NCBI GenBank assembly: GCA_963803115.1
Contig: CAWDLN010000003.1
Coordinates: 62,001-126,000, forward strand
Direction of reading: 5' to 3'
DNA from: DATBGZ01 sp963803115
GTDB taxonomy: Bacteria > Actinomycetota > Actinomycetes > Mycobacteriales > Micromonosporaceae
Length of the DNA stretch: 64,000 bases
A program made the translations under genes and the position numbers. Shown piece after piece: positions 35,766 through 45,887 of the stretch (within the stretch, counting starts at the first letter, position 1; every line of letters starts with the position of its first letter). The notes below the pieces were generated by a model, which worked only from the letters and a program-made list of their open reading frames with translations, made no database searches and had not been told where the DNA came from.

Positions 35766-35843
35766 ACTTGCAGTGTGCAGCCGAGTGGCTGTTCACGGTT
35801 CGCCGGCTCGTCAGGCCGGCAGCGAGGGCCGGGGAGGGTCGCC

Positions 35844-36242
35844 GTGCCGCTGTCCGAACACGAGCAGCGGCTGTTCGAGCAGATCGAGCGGTCGTTGGCC
35901 GAGGACACTAAGTTCGCCTCGGCGGTTCGCTCCACCGATCCGCGCTTCCACGCGCGGCGGCGGATTGTATTGGCCGTGATCGCCGTCCTCCTCGGTCTCG
36001 CGGTGCTGATATACGGCGTCGCCAGCAAGGAGCCGCTACTGGGTGTGGCCGGGTTTGTGGTCATGCTGGGCGCCGCCGCATTGGGCATTCAAGCGTTCCG
36101 CCGGGGCCGCCAGCCGGAGCTGAAGGCGGTCGACGGCAAGGCCACCCGGCGCGCCGGCAGCGGCGGTCAACGTCGCAGCGGATTCTTCTCCCGCCTCGAG
36201 GACCGCTGGAAGCACCGTCCCGAGGGCGAGCAGAACAACTGA
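35844..36242 (+). CDS. DUF3040 membrane protein
   Basis: A 132-aa protein from a GTG at 35844 (VPLSEHEQRLFEQIERSLAEDTKFA) with ribosome site GGGGAGGG. That N-terminal signature defines DUF3040. Two membrane helices follow (IVLAVIAVLLGLAVLIYGV and LLGVAGFVVMLGAAALGI), then a basic tail. The family is found across actinobacteria near division genes; function unknown. A strong terminator hairpin follows 15 bp after the stop. Confidence 0.85.
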   Translation: MPLSEHEQRLFEQIERSLAEDTKFASAVRSTDPRFHARRRIVLAVIAVLLGLAVLIYGVASKEPLLGVAGFVVMLGAAALGIQAFRRGRQPELKAVDGKATRRAGSGGQRRSGFFSRLEDRWKHRPEGEQNN

Positions 36243-36256
36243 CAAGACGGCCTTCG

Positions 36257-36301
36257 TTGAGGGCTCGGACGCGTGAACCGATCACGCGACCGAGCCCTCA
36301 A
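36257..36301 (+). terminator. Strong hairpin terminator after the DUF3040 gene
   Basis: TTGAGGGCTCGG pairs exactly with CCGAGCCCTCAA, then CGCGTG with CACGCG, with one A-A mismatch and a 7-base loop: 18 paired positions over 45 bp. No T-tract follows. Position right after the stop supports termination. Confidence 0.75.
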
Positions 36302-36425
36302 TGTTGTGGCGAGCCCCGCTCCGCTTTACCGATGGCGACCGGCGGCGGCTCGGCTTCTCCTTTGATCACCTGGTGCGACCGCGTGCGCGGCTCGGCGGCT
36401 CCGCCATGCCCAGTGATCTCTGTCG

Positions 36426-36493
36426 ATGATCGGCGGGCACGATGATCGCGCACCGTGCTGCCCGAACGCGACGTCGATGCGCCCGCCGATCAT
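36426..36493. repeat. Inverted repeat with 13-bp arms
   Basis: ATGATCGGCGGGC at 36426-36438 is repeated in inverted form (GCCCGCCGATCAT) at 36481-36493, with a 42-bp spacer. It lies in the 301-bp gap between the DUF3040 and transglutaminase-like genes, which converge, and may terminate the transglutaminase operon. Nothing else is seen in the gap. Confidence 0.55.
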
Positions 36494-36543
36494 GCGCTCC
36501 GGGTAGTGCGTCGTGCGGAGCGGGCTAAGCGGTAGTACCTGGG

Positions 36544-38985
36544 TCAGCGCTTTCGGCTACGCAGGCGCCGAGGGTCGATGCTGAGAATGGCGTCGCGAAT
36601 CCGGCCCGCGCGCCGCACGCTTCGGCCGTAGAAGCCATACCAGTTCAGCTGCCAACGCAGGAGCACCGACCGCGGGAACAGCCACGCGTTCACGCGCTGC
36701 GTCCGGGTGGCGCGTTCGGCGAAGGCAGCTCGAGTGATCCGTACCGCCTCGTCAAGGTTGTCGGCGCGCACTGGCCTGCGCGCGTACCGGGCAAGCTCCT
36801 CGGCGCGGGCGAGCACGGCGGTTTGGGAGCGCCCGGCCGGAGCCAGCTCGGACGTCGACTGCAGCCGGCCGGACGTGGCGCGCGGCGTCTCTGCCTCGTC
36901 GAGCGGTACGCCGTAGTCGAGCATCGTGTCGATGAGCTCGGACCAGGCAGCGTGCGCATCGCGCTGGGCCACACCGATCGCGGCGGGATCGGTGACGAGA
37001 TCCTCGATTCCCGGCGGCGCCGGACTGAGCGCGATCACCTTTCCCGTGCGGGCTCTTCGGTTGCGCCGCAGCGCGCGGCGCCGGGCGCTCGGGCTGAACA
37101 GAAGCACGAGCAGGAGCGCGGCGGCCACCACCCCCACGATCAACCACGGGTTCGTGCTCGAGCCGCCCTCGGTCGGCGTGAGGGACTCACCCGGGTCGAA
37201 TTGATTGCGCTCGTCCGGGTTCTGACTCGCGCCGGGGTTAGCCGACGCGCCCGGGCTCGCCGACGAGGATGCATCCGGCGTGTCGGGCAAGTTGGCGTCC
37301 GGCGCCCAAGCGGTACGGATCGACCCGGCCACCGAGGCCGCCGGAGTGGCGTCGAAGGGTATCCAGCCGAAGCCTGGGAACAGCACCTCAGTCCACGCGT
37401 GCAGGTTCAGGTTCGTCAGCTCGTACACGCCGTTGTGGGCATTGGGTCGGGTGAAGCCGAACGCGACCCGGGCCGGGTAGCCGGCCACGCGCACCAGCCA
37501 GGCCAACGCCGCCGCGTACTGGACGCAGAACCCTCGCTTGTTCTCCAGGAAGTCCACGATCGCACTGCCGCTGTCGCCATCGATGGTGTTCAGCGAATAC
37601 GAGAACCCGTTCTCGGGGGTGAAGTATTCGTACAACGCGCGCACCCGGTCGTACTCGGTCGACTTGTCCTTGGTCAGCTCCGCCACCAGATCGGTGACCG
37701 ACGCGTACACCGGAACCGTCATCTGCGACCGGGCTCCGCTGTCGGTGGCCGGGATCGGGCCGGCCGACCGCAAGGCCCCCTGGGTGAACGTCAGTCGGGC
37801 ATAGTCGAAATCGAACTTGGCGCCATTGACGCTGGGTCGGCGGGAGTAGACCTGATCCGTCCCGCTGTCGAGGAACCAGTTCCCGTCAAGGCCGCTCATC
37901 GCCGTCACCTGCGGGTAGACGGGCGCGAGTCGGAGGTCGAGATTGACGACCTCGACATTCGCGTGATACCGGCCGAGGCTCACTCCGGGCTCGGAGGGCG
38001 GCGAATAGCCGGGCAACGGCCGGGCCACCGGGGCACCGCCGTTTGTTGGCAGCACCGCCGTGAAGCCGTCCTCGGTGAGCTGTTCGGCCACCCCGATACG
38101 CAGGTAGTACGGATTCGGGTCGCTCGTGTGAACCTTCGCCATGACGAACTCGTCGGCGCGGGAGAGGTTGTCTCGCAGCAGCGCCCTCATGTCCACCGTG
38201 GCGACACCTCCGGGCGGCCCTGCGCCCGGTTCGTCGCCGCCCGGCCCGGTCCCGAATCGGTCGAGGAAGCCCGATGTCATCCCTGGTACGACGAGCGGAA
38301 TCAGAACCGCGACGACGATGCCGAGCACGCCCAGCCGACGCCCGGCCGCCGAGAGCGGCGACGGCTCCCAGACGTCGACGTCTCGACCCTCGCCAGTGAA
38401 CCGGCGGCCAAACCGGCGGACCCGGTCCACGCTGTCGCTGACCAGGAGCCACATGTAGCCGGCGCCGGCGAACGCGAAGGCGAAAATCGACACACCATCG
38501 GGGAGTACGGCGACGGGCACCGAGTAGATGGCGAGCATCGGCAGGCCGGCCAGCGCGGGCCGGCGGATGCCGACGGCGGCGAGGTCGACGAGCACCGCGA
38601 CGAGACCGATGCCGGCCGTGGTCAGGAGCAGGAGCCCCTCAAGGTCCGGGACCGGGACCGCGGACGTGCGGATCTGCTGACCGGCCGTGCTGAGCAGCGC
38701 ATCGAAGTGTCGGAATGTGTCAAGCGTCGGAACCAGGCGGAGGAACTCCTGGCCACTGGGAAACGCCCACGTCAAGAACAACAGCAGGGCGCCCATCATC
38801 GCGAGGACCTGTACCCAGGCGGGACCGCGCAGGGTCCGCACGAGCATGGCGGTGCCGACCACGAACGCGATCGCCAGGGTCGCGTACATGAGCCAGGTGT
38901 AGCTGTCGAAGACCGATGCCAGCGGCATCGATGCCAGCAACGTCGCCAGTCCGGCGATCACGGCGAGTGAGTGGCGGCGACTCAT
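36544..38985 (-). CDS. TgpA-like membrane transglutaminase-domain protein (DUF3488)
   Basis: An 813-aa protein with about seven N-terminal membrane helices, a large extracytoplasmic transglutaminase-like domain, one further helix (NPWLIVGVVAAALLLVLLF) and a cytoplasmic DUF4129-like tail. Catalytic triad residues are visible: Cys in NKRGFCVQYAAALAWLVRVAG, His in NLHAWTEVLFPG, Asp in WIPFDATP. A Ser/Ala/Pro-rich linker precedes the last helix. It is the third gene of a moxR-DUF58-transglutaminase operon; its start overlaps the DUF58 stop. These operons are linked to envelope processing, but the substrate is unknown. Confidence 0.87.
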   Translation of the reverse strand: MSRRHSLAVIAGLATLLASMPLASVFDSYTWLMYATLAIAFVVGTAMLVRTLRGPAWVQVLAMMGALLLFLTWAFPSGQEFLRLVPTLDTFRHFDALLSTAGQQIRTSAVPVPDLEGLLLLTTAGIGLVAVLVDLAAVGIRRPALAGLPMLAIYSVPVAVLPDGVSIFAFAFAGAGYMWLLVSDSVDRVRRFGRRFTGEGRDVDVWEPSPLSAAGRRLGVLGIVVAVLIPLVVPGMTSGFLDRFGTGPGGDEPGAGPPGGVATVDMRALLRDNLSRADEFVMAKVHTSDPNPYYLRIGVAEQLTEDGFTAVLPTNGGAPVARPLPGYSPPSEPGVSLGRYHANVEVVNLDLRLAPVYPQVTAMSGLDGNWFLDSGTDQVYSRRPSVNGAKFDFDYARLTFTQGALRSAGPIPATDSGARSQMTVPVYASVTDLVAELTKDKSTEYDRVRALYEYFTPENGFSYSLNTIDGDSGSAIVDFLENKRGFCVQYAAALAWLVRVAGYPARVAFGFTRPNAHNGVYELTNLNLHAWTEVLFPGFGWIPFDATPAASVAGSIRTAWAPDANLPDTPDASSSASPGASANPGASQNPDERNQFDPGESLTPTEGGSSTNPWLIVGVVAAALLLVLLFSPSARRRALRRNRRARTGKVIALSPAPPGIEDLVTDPAAIGVAQRDAHAAWSELIDTMLDYGVPLDEAETPRATSGRLQSTSELAPAGRSQTAVLARAEELARYARRPVRADNLDEAVRITRAAFAERATRTQRVNAWLFPRSVLLRWQLNWYGFYGRSVRRAGRIRDAILSIDPRRLRSRKR

Positions 38986-40296
38986 CAGCTGCTCCTCGGC
39001 GCGACGGTCTCGGCGAGAGCCGCTCGCTGGGTGAAGCCTTGCGACCCGCGCGTGGCCGCGGTCGGCCAGAGCGCGTTGAGCTTGTCTCCATGCTCCACAT
39101 TGACCACCCGCCAGCCGTTTCGCAGCAGGGTCAGAGCCGCGGCCTCATGGTTGGCGTTGGTCTGCGCGCGCGCCAGCTCGGCCAGGTTCAGCCAGGTCGC
39201 CGGGTCAATGAGCAACGCGACACACGTCGTGCCCGAGGTGCGCAGCGCGCCCAGGCTCTCCGCCTCGCCCGGGCTCAGTCCACCGAGGATCGCGATCACC
39301 AGGCCGCCGTCGGCGCGGCGGCGGACCTGCTCGACCAGGGTCGGGATTGTCGCGTTGGGGGACAGCTCCACCTCGGCGAGGGTGTCGAGCACGAGGCCGT
39401 CGCCCTCCCGCTCGGTCGAGTCGATGTCGGCCCCACTGCCCGTCACCATGCGGATCTTGTAGCCGTTACGACGCAGGTGTACGGCGACGCTGGCGGCCGC
39501 GGAGACGGCCCACTCGAAACTGGAGGTCGGACCCTCGCCGCGATGCCCCTGGCGCCGGGTGTCCAGCACGATCGTCGCCTTGCTCTCCCAGGGCTGCTCC
39601 TCGCGGCGCACCATCAGCTCGCCGGTGCGGGCGGTCGAGCGCCAGTGCACCCGGCGCAGGTCGTCGCCGTTGCGGTACTCGCGGGTGGCGATGTCGTCCT
39701 CGCCGTGCACGGCGACCGATCGGGCCCGGCTGTCGCCGCTGCCGGCGTACTCGCCGGCGAGCCGCACGCTGGGCAGCGCCGACCACCTGGGGATACCACG
39801 GTCATGTGGGCCGACCGCGGTGAAGGACCGGCTCAACTCACACAGGCCGAACGGGTCGGTCAGCCGGACCACCAGCGGGCCGATCTCGTAGCGACCGCGC
39901 ACCTCGGCGCGGACCGTGTACGCCACGGTGCTGGCCCGCTGCCCGCCGAGCCGCTCCAGTACGAGCCGGGGCCGGCTGCCCAGGGCGTACGGGAGCCGGT
40001 CCTCGAGCAGCAGGGTGCCGGTGGGCAGCCGGGACAGGTTCGCCAGGCGCAGCAGCACTCGGGCTGGCGAACCGACCGGCACCCGGGACGGCTCGACCGT
40101 ACGGGTGCAGGAGAGCCGGTAGCGGGTCTGGCCGACGTAGGCCGCCGCGAGCAGCGGCAGGGCGGCCAGCAGGATCGCGACCCGCAGCAGGTCGCGCTCG
40201 CCGAGAACCAGCGGCCGAGAGCCCGGCCGCCGCCGCCGCCGCGAGGAAGGAGCGACCGCGGGTGGTCAGCCCTCGCAGCGCCTGGCGCATGGTCAT
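38985..40296 (-). CDS. DUF58-domain protein, one frameshift
   Basis: The start is the ATG at 40294-40296 (MTMRQALRGLTTRGRSFLAA) with ribosome site AGGAGG. A frame change at about 40215 leads into ALVLGERDLLRVAILLAALPLLAAA, two membrane helices, then VPVGSPARVLLRLANLSRLPTG and an intact domain. The DUF58 signature GEDDIATREYRNGDDLRRVHWRSTARTGELMVR is present, followed by a VWA-like fold. It lies between moxR and the transglutaminase gene, where it is thought to be the ATPase's partner. Confidence 0.83.
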
Positions 40297-40302
40297 CGCC
40301 TC

Positions 40303-41347
<1,045 letters not shown>

Positions 41348-41658
41348 CGGCTCCTCCTGCCTCTATGTCTCTCCCCACCGGCGTCGTGCGCCGGGGTGGG
41401 AACGTCACGCGTTTGCCTGGTCACAGGCTAACCGTGTTTCGCTCGTGTTCCGTAGTGGTCTTTGCGAAGCGACCCGATCTCACCGACGGACAATTGTCTC
41501 ATTTACGCTGATCATCGTTGGCCGGTAGCAGATCAGTAACAACCAATGGCGAGATCGAAGTTGCCACCTTAGTCAATGACGGATGCCCGCGCCGCCCCTG
41601 ATGACGTGGCTTTCGTCGGCTCTGCCCGCTACCGTGCGTGCTCATGGGGGTGGGGTCG

Positions 41659-42271
41659 ATGCGCGACGACGTCTTCCTTCTCGCCCATGGGGACGGCGGC
41701 CGCCTGATCGGCCCGAGCCGAGCATCGGCGCCGGGCTGGCCGGCGCCACCCTCATCGACCTCCTGCTGCAGGGCCGGGTCGCCGTCGTCGGAGGTCGACT
41801 CGACGTCGTCGACTCGGCCACGGCGGGTGACGACGAGTGCGATGCGGCGCTCGAGGCGATTGCCGCGAACACGGCGCCAACCGGCCCCCGGGCCTGGGTC
41901 AGCTGGATCTCCCACGGTGCCTACGAGCGCGCCGCGACCGCCCTCGAGATTGCGGCGTCATCCGGCGCACGACCACTCGCCGGTTCGGCTTGCTGCCGGC
42001 TAACCGGTGCATCCCGACTGATCAGGACGGGATGGTGCGGTTGCGCTCACGACTGCGGTACGCGCTGCATTCCCCTGATCTCCCCGACGCCGCGACGGCG
42101 GCGCTGTGCGGGCTCGTCCGGGTACTCCGACTGGAGTCGTCGTTACTCTTATCGATTCCCACCTCCGACCTCCTCCTGGGGTTGGAACGCATGACCGGCA
42201 CCAACGGCTCGACGGTGCGCCAAGTGACCAGTGCCGTCGAGAGCGTGATCACCGCCGCCACCTACCGCTAA
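41659..42271 (+). CDS. GPP34 (GOLPH3/VPS74-like) family protein, two frameshifts
   Basis: Read across frames the product is MRDDVFLLAHGD, GRLIG, then PEPSIGAGLAGATLIDLLLQGRVAV, DAALEAIAANTAP, RTTTRRFGLLPANRCIPTD, RSRLRYALHSPDLPDAATAALCGLV, and TVRQVTSAVESVITAATYR. This is the bacterial GPP34 pattern; eukaryotic relatives bind PI4P and retain glycosyltransferases in the Golgi. Breaks lie near 41715 and 41965. Actinobacterial genomes often carry several copies of unknown role. It is divergent from moxR. Confidence 0.72.
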
Positions 42272-42277
42272 CCCTGC

Positions 42278-42339
42278 GTCGATCTTGGAGAAATGCGCGT
42301 TACTTGATCTCTGAGCACGCGCTTTCTTCCAAGGTCGGC
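42278..42339. repeat. Dispersed ~60-bp palindromic repeat, copy D
   Basis: GTCGATCTTGGAGAAATGCG pairs with the right arm GCACGCGCTTTCTTCCAAGG plus TCGGC around TACTTGATCTCTGA. It begins 7 bp after the GPP34 stop and lies about 100 bp upstream of the leuS leader. Confidence 0.8.
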
Positions 42340-42393
42340 GGGGTGAACCCCCAGGGTCGGCGGGGTGAACCCCCAAGGTCGGCGCGGTGGGGG
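42331..42393 (+). repeat. 22-bp tandem repeat, 2.8 copies, growing out of palindrome copy D
   Basis: The unit AAGGTCGGCGGGGTGAACCC plus CC begins inside the right arm of copy D at 42331, repeats at 42353 with one change and again, truncated, at 42375. Each unit contains GGGGTGAACCCC, itself a small hairpin. Confidence 0.75.
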
Positions 42394-42439
42394 AGAACAG
42401 GGAGGCAGGGCAGACACGCGGGGCGTTACACTTTCGGGC

Positions 42440-42478
42440 ATGACCGGGGCGACCTTGCTCCTTAGTGAGCCGTGCTGA
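42440..42478 (+). CDS. leuS leader peptide MTGATLLLSEPC
   Basis: A 12-codon ORF with three consecutive leucine codons TTG-CTC-CTT at 42455-42463, two of them codons that are uncommon in a GC-rich actinobacterium. It is followed by a pause-type hairpin and an intrinsic terminator before leuS. This is the design of a leucine-responsive transcription attenuator: slow translation when charged tRNA(Leu) is scarce would favour read-through into leucyl-tRNA synthetase. The upstream ribosome site is weak, and a leaderless start is possible. Confidence 0.68.
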   Translation: MTGATLLLSEPC

Positions 42479-42530
42479 CGCGACGAATCGGCGACAGCAC
42501 GGCGACCCCTCCTGCGTGAGGGGCTTTTTT
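42470..42530 (+). terminator. leuS attenuator: pause hairpin and rho-independent terminator
   Basis: CCGTGCTG (42470-42477, spanning the leader stop) pairs perfectly with CAGCACGG (42495-42502). Immediately after, CCCCTC (42506-42511) pairs with GAGGGG (42518-42523) and is followed by CTTTTTT (42524-42530), a classical intrinsic terminator, rare in such GC-rich DNA. It ends 40 bp before the leuS ATG, so it must be suppressed for expression. The exact antiterminator pairing is not obvious by eye. Confidence 0.78.
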
Positions 42531-42569
42531 GTGCCCAGACCCCGGACTGGAAGACATGAGGTGGCTTCG

Positions 42570-45563
42570 ATGAGCAAGGCAAACGGGAGCAAGGCGAGCA
42601 AGGCCGGCACGGGCAAGCCGGCCCCCAAGACGGCAAAGGCGGCGCCCGCGAAGGCAGCCCCGGGCCGGACGGCGACGGCGAAGGCCCCGGCTAGGGCGGT
42701 CGCGAAGGCAGCGACGGTGGTTGAGGCCGTACCGTCGGACATTCCGCCGTACCGCTATACCGCCGCGATCGCCAATGAGATCGAGCACAAGTGGCAGGAC
42801 TACTGGGACGAGCACGGCATCTTCCACACGCCCAACCCGGTCGGGGAGCTGGCCGACCCGAAGCATCCCCGGGCCGGCGCGGAGAAGCTGTTCGTGCTGG
42901 ATATGTTCCCGTACCCGTCGGGCGCTGGGCTGCACGTCGGACACCCGCTGGGCTACATCGGCACCGATTGCTACGGCCGGTATCAGCGGATGGCGGGACG
43001 CAATGTCCTGCACACGATGGGCTTCGATGCGTTCGGGCTGCCTGCTGAGCAGTACGCCGTACAAACCGGCACGCATCCGCGACTGACCACAGAGGACAAT
43101 GTCAACCGGTACCGGGCGCAGCTGCGCCGGCTGGGCCTAGGGTACGACCAACGCCGCTCGGTGGCGACCACAGACGTCGCGTTCTACCGGTGGACACAGT
43201 GGATTTTCCTGCAGATCTTCAATTCGTGGTACGACCGGGACCAGCGCAAGGCCCGTCCGATCGCGGAGCTGGTCAAGGAGTTCGAGAACAAGAAGAGGTC
43301 CACTCCGGACAGTCGGCCGTGGGCGAAGCTGTCCGATGTGGAGCGTCGGAAGATCGTCGACGACCACCGGCTGGCGTACGTGAGCGAGGCGCCGGTCAAC
43401 TGGTGTCCGGGCCTGGGCACGGTGCTGGCCAACGAGGAGGTGACCGCGGACGGTCGTAGCGACCGCGGCAACTTCCCGGTGTTCAAGCGCAGTCTGAAGC
43501 AGTGGATGATGCGCATTACCGCGTACGGTGACCGGCTGGTGGACGACCTGGAGGCGCTGGACTGGCCCGAGCCCGTCAAAATGATGCAGCGGCACTGGAT
43601 CGGCCGATCCACGGGTGCCCACATCGACTTCCCAGTAGAGGGCGGCGCGATCCGGGTCTTCACCACGCGGCCGGACACGATGTTCGGCGCCACCTATATG
43701 GTGATCGCGCCGGAGCATCCGCTGGTCGACGACCTGGTCGCGCAGTCGTGGCCGGAGGGCACGAAAGAGAACTGGGCCGGGGGCCACACGACGCCGGCGG
43801 ACGCGGTCAAGGCATACCGCGCGTTCGCCGCCCGCGAAACCGAGGCGGAGCGGACGGCCGAACACCGGGAGAAGACCGGCGTCTTCATCGGCTCCTACGC
43901 CGCCAACCCGGCCACGGGGCGGCAGATTCCGATCTTCATCGCCGACTACGTGCTGGCCGGATACGGCACCGGCGCCATTATGGCCGTGCCCGGACAGGAC
44001 GAGCGGGACTGGGAGTTCGCCGAAGTCTTCGACCTGCCGATCGTGCGCACGGTGCAGCCGTACGAAGGCTTCGACGGCAAGGCATACCTGGGTGATGGCC
44101 CGGCCATCAATTCGTCCTTCTTGGACGGTCTGCACGTGGCCGAGGCGAAGGCGGCCATCATCGACTGGTTGGAGCGCGAGGGGTACGGCGAGGGCGCGGT
44201 CACGTACCGGCTGCGGGACTGGCTGTTCAGCCGGCAGCGGTACTGGGGTGAACCGTTCCCGATCGTGTACGCTGCGCCAGAGCCCGGCGAAGCCGGCGAG
44301 ACCGGACTGCCGATCGCACTGCCGGACTCGATGCTGCCGCTGGAACTGCCGGACGTGGACGATTTCTCGCCCAAGACGTTCGATCCGGACGACGCCGACA
44401 CGGAGCCGGAGACACCGCTGTCGCGGGCCCGCGACTGGGTCGAGGTGACCCTGGACCTGGGTGATGGGCCGAAGCCGTACACGCGCGAGACCAACACGAT
44501 GCCGCAGTGGGCCGGCTCGTGCTGGTACGAGCTGCGCTACCTGGACCCCGCCAACAACGACGCTCTGGTCGACCCGGAGAACGAGCGGTACTGGATGGGC
44601 CCGCAGTACGACGGCGACTCCGGCGGCGTGGACCTGTACGTCGGCGGGGTCGAGCATGCCGTGCTGCACCTGCTGTACGCGCGATTCTGGCACAAGGTGC
44701 TGTACGACTTGGGGCACGTGTCGTCGTTCGAACCGTACCGGCGCCTGTACAACCAGGGCTACATCCAGGCCTATGCCTATACCGACAGCCGGGGCGTGCA
44801 TGTTCCCGCCGAGGAGGTCGTCGAGCGCGACGGTGCGTACTACTACAAGGACAAGAAGGTAAACCGCGAGTACGGCAAGATGGGCAAGTCGCTGAAGAAC
44901 GTGGTGACGCCCGACGACATGTGCGCCGCCTACGGTGCGGACACATTCCGGTTGTACGAGATGTCGATGGGTCCGCTGGACGTGTCCCGGCCGTGGGAGA
45001 CCCGCGCGGTCGTCGGCTCACACCGGTTCCTGCAGCGGGTGTGGCGGCTGATCGTAGACGAGGAGACCAACGCCGCCCGGGTCATCACCGCTACGTTGGA
45101 CCCCGAGACCGAACGGCTGCTGCATCGAACCATCGACGGCGTGCGGTCCGATATGGACGGTCTGCGGTTCAACACCGCGATCGCCAAGTTGATCGAGCTG
45201 ACGAACCGGGCGACCGCTGTGACGGCCGAGGGAACCCCGTGGGCGCTGGCCGAGCCACTGGTGCTGATGGTTTCACCGTTCGCACCGCACATCGCCGAGG
45301 AGCTGTGGAAGCGGCTAGGTCACGACGAGTCGTTGGCCTACAAGGACTTCCCCGTCGCGGACCCGGCGATGCTGGTGGCCGAGTCGGTGACCTACCCGGT
45401 GCAGATCAACGGAAAGGTCCGGGGCCGGGTGGAGGTGCCCGCGGACTCCACCGAGGAGCAGGTGCGCGAGGCCGCCCTGGCGGAGGTCGCCGCCGCCCTG
45501 GAGGGTCGTCAGCCCAAGAAGGTCATCGTCGTGGCCGGGCGGATGGTCAGCGTCGTCGTTTAG
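42570..45563 (+). CDS. leuS: Leucyl-tRNA synthetase
   Basis: The class I synthetase charging tRNA(Leu), 997 aa from the ATG at 42570 (ribosome site GAGGTGG). The HIGH-type motif is MFPYPSGAGLHVGHPLGY at about 112-129, the editing (CP1) domain follows (TTRPDTMFGATYMVIAPEHPL, FIADYVLAGYGTGAIMAVPG), and the KMSKS loop is GKMGKSLKNVV. The anticodon-binding and C-terminal domains are complete. The first ~55 residues are a Lys/Ala/Pro-rich extension (KASKAGTGKPAPKTAKAAPA) resembling histone H1 tails, absent from most LeuRS. Expression is probably attenuated by the leader upstream. Confidence 0.95.
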   Translation: MSKANGSKASKAGTGKPAPKTAKAAPAKAAPGRTATAKAPARAVAKAATVVEAVPSDIPPYRYTAAIANEIEHKWQDYWDEHGIFHTPNPVGELADPKHPRAGAEKLFVLDMFPYPSGAGLHVGHPLGYIGTDCYGRYQRMAGRNVLHTMGFDAFGLPAEQYAVQTGTHPRLTTEDNVNRYRAQLRRLGLGYDQRRSVATTDVAFYRWTQWIFLQIFNSWYDRDQRKARPIAELVKEFENKKRSTPDSRPWAKLSDVERRKIVDDHRLAYVSEAPVNWCPGLGTVLANEEVTADGRSDRGNFPVFKRSLKQWMMRITAYGDRLVDDLEALDWPEPVKMMQRHWIGRSTGAHIDFPVEGGAIRVFTTRPDTMFGATYMVIAPEHPLVDDLVAQSWPEGTKENWAGGHTTPADAVKAYRAFAARETEAERTAEHREKTGVFIGSYAANPATGRQIPIFIADYVLAGYGTGAIMAVPGQDERDWEFAEVFDLPIVRTVQPYEGFDGKAYLGDGPAINSSFLDGLHVAEAKAAIIDWLEREGYGEGAVTYRLRDWLFSRQRYWGEPFPIVYAAPEPGEAGETGLPIALPDSMLPLELPDVDDFSPKTFDPDDADTEPETPLSRARDWVEVTLDLGDGPKPYTRETNTMPQWAGSCWYELRYLDPANNDALVDPENERYWMGPQYDGDSGGVDLYVGGVEHAVLHLLYARFWHKVLYDLGHVSSFEPYRRLYNQGYIQAYAYTDSRGVHVPAEEVVERDGAYYYKDKKVNREYGKMGKSLKNVVTPDDMCAAYGADTFRLYEMSMGPLDVSRPWETRAVVGSHRFLQRVWRLIVDEETNAARVITATLDPETERLLHRTIDGVRSDMDGLRFNTAIAKLIELTNRATAVTAEGTPWALAEPLVLMVSPFAPHIAEELWKRLGHDESLAYKDFPVADPAMLVAESVTYPVQINGKVRGRVEVPADSTEEQVREAALAEVAAALEGRQPKKVIVVAGRMVSVVV

Positions 45564-45584
45564 CCACTTCGCGTTTGTCTCAAC

Positions 45585-45644
45585 GCAACTCTTCAAGACC
45601 TGTGCGATGGGAGCGTTCCCGTCACCCAAGTCTTGAAGAGTTGC
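45585..45644. terminator. Perfect 15-bp inverted repeat downstream of leuS
   Basis: GCAACTCTTCAAGAC at 45585-45599 is exactly inverted (GTCTTGAAGAGTTGC) at 45630-45644 around a 30-base spacer that holds a GGGA/TCCC mini-stem. It starts 21 bp after the leuS stop and is A+T-richer than its surroundings. A terminator role is likely; an insertion of a small mobile palindrome is the alternative. The rest of the gap to 45887 shows no gene and presumably carries the promoter of the glycan cluster. Confidence 0.6.
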
Positions 45645-45887
45645 CTGTGCTCGCTCCGCGTCTACTATGGACAGTCGAGTTGTCGGCCGCTCGGCACCGA
45701 ACGCGAAATCGTGCAATGACCGACATCGGCGGGTTGTCGGGCGCTGAGCTTCCGTTCGTAACATCCGCGTTGATGCTCTGAGACGAGAACGGCCGAGGGA
45801 AGTTAATTCTCCGTATCCTGCCTTGATTTCGAACGCGCGAACCGCTTTGTTGGAGAGCGTTCGGATCGAAGGATCGGAGTAGATGCG

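Noticed and set aside
36823..38970. A 715-codon open frame on the plus strand
   Set aside because: It is antisense to the transglutaminase-like gene, has the Arg/Gly/Val/His-rich composition of GC-rich antisense frames and shows no domain.
43137..44801. A 554-codon open frame antisense to leuS
   Set aside because: Mirror of a high-GC gene with no recognisable motif; leuS on the other strand is complete.
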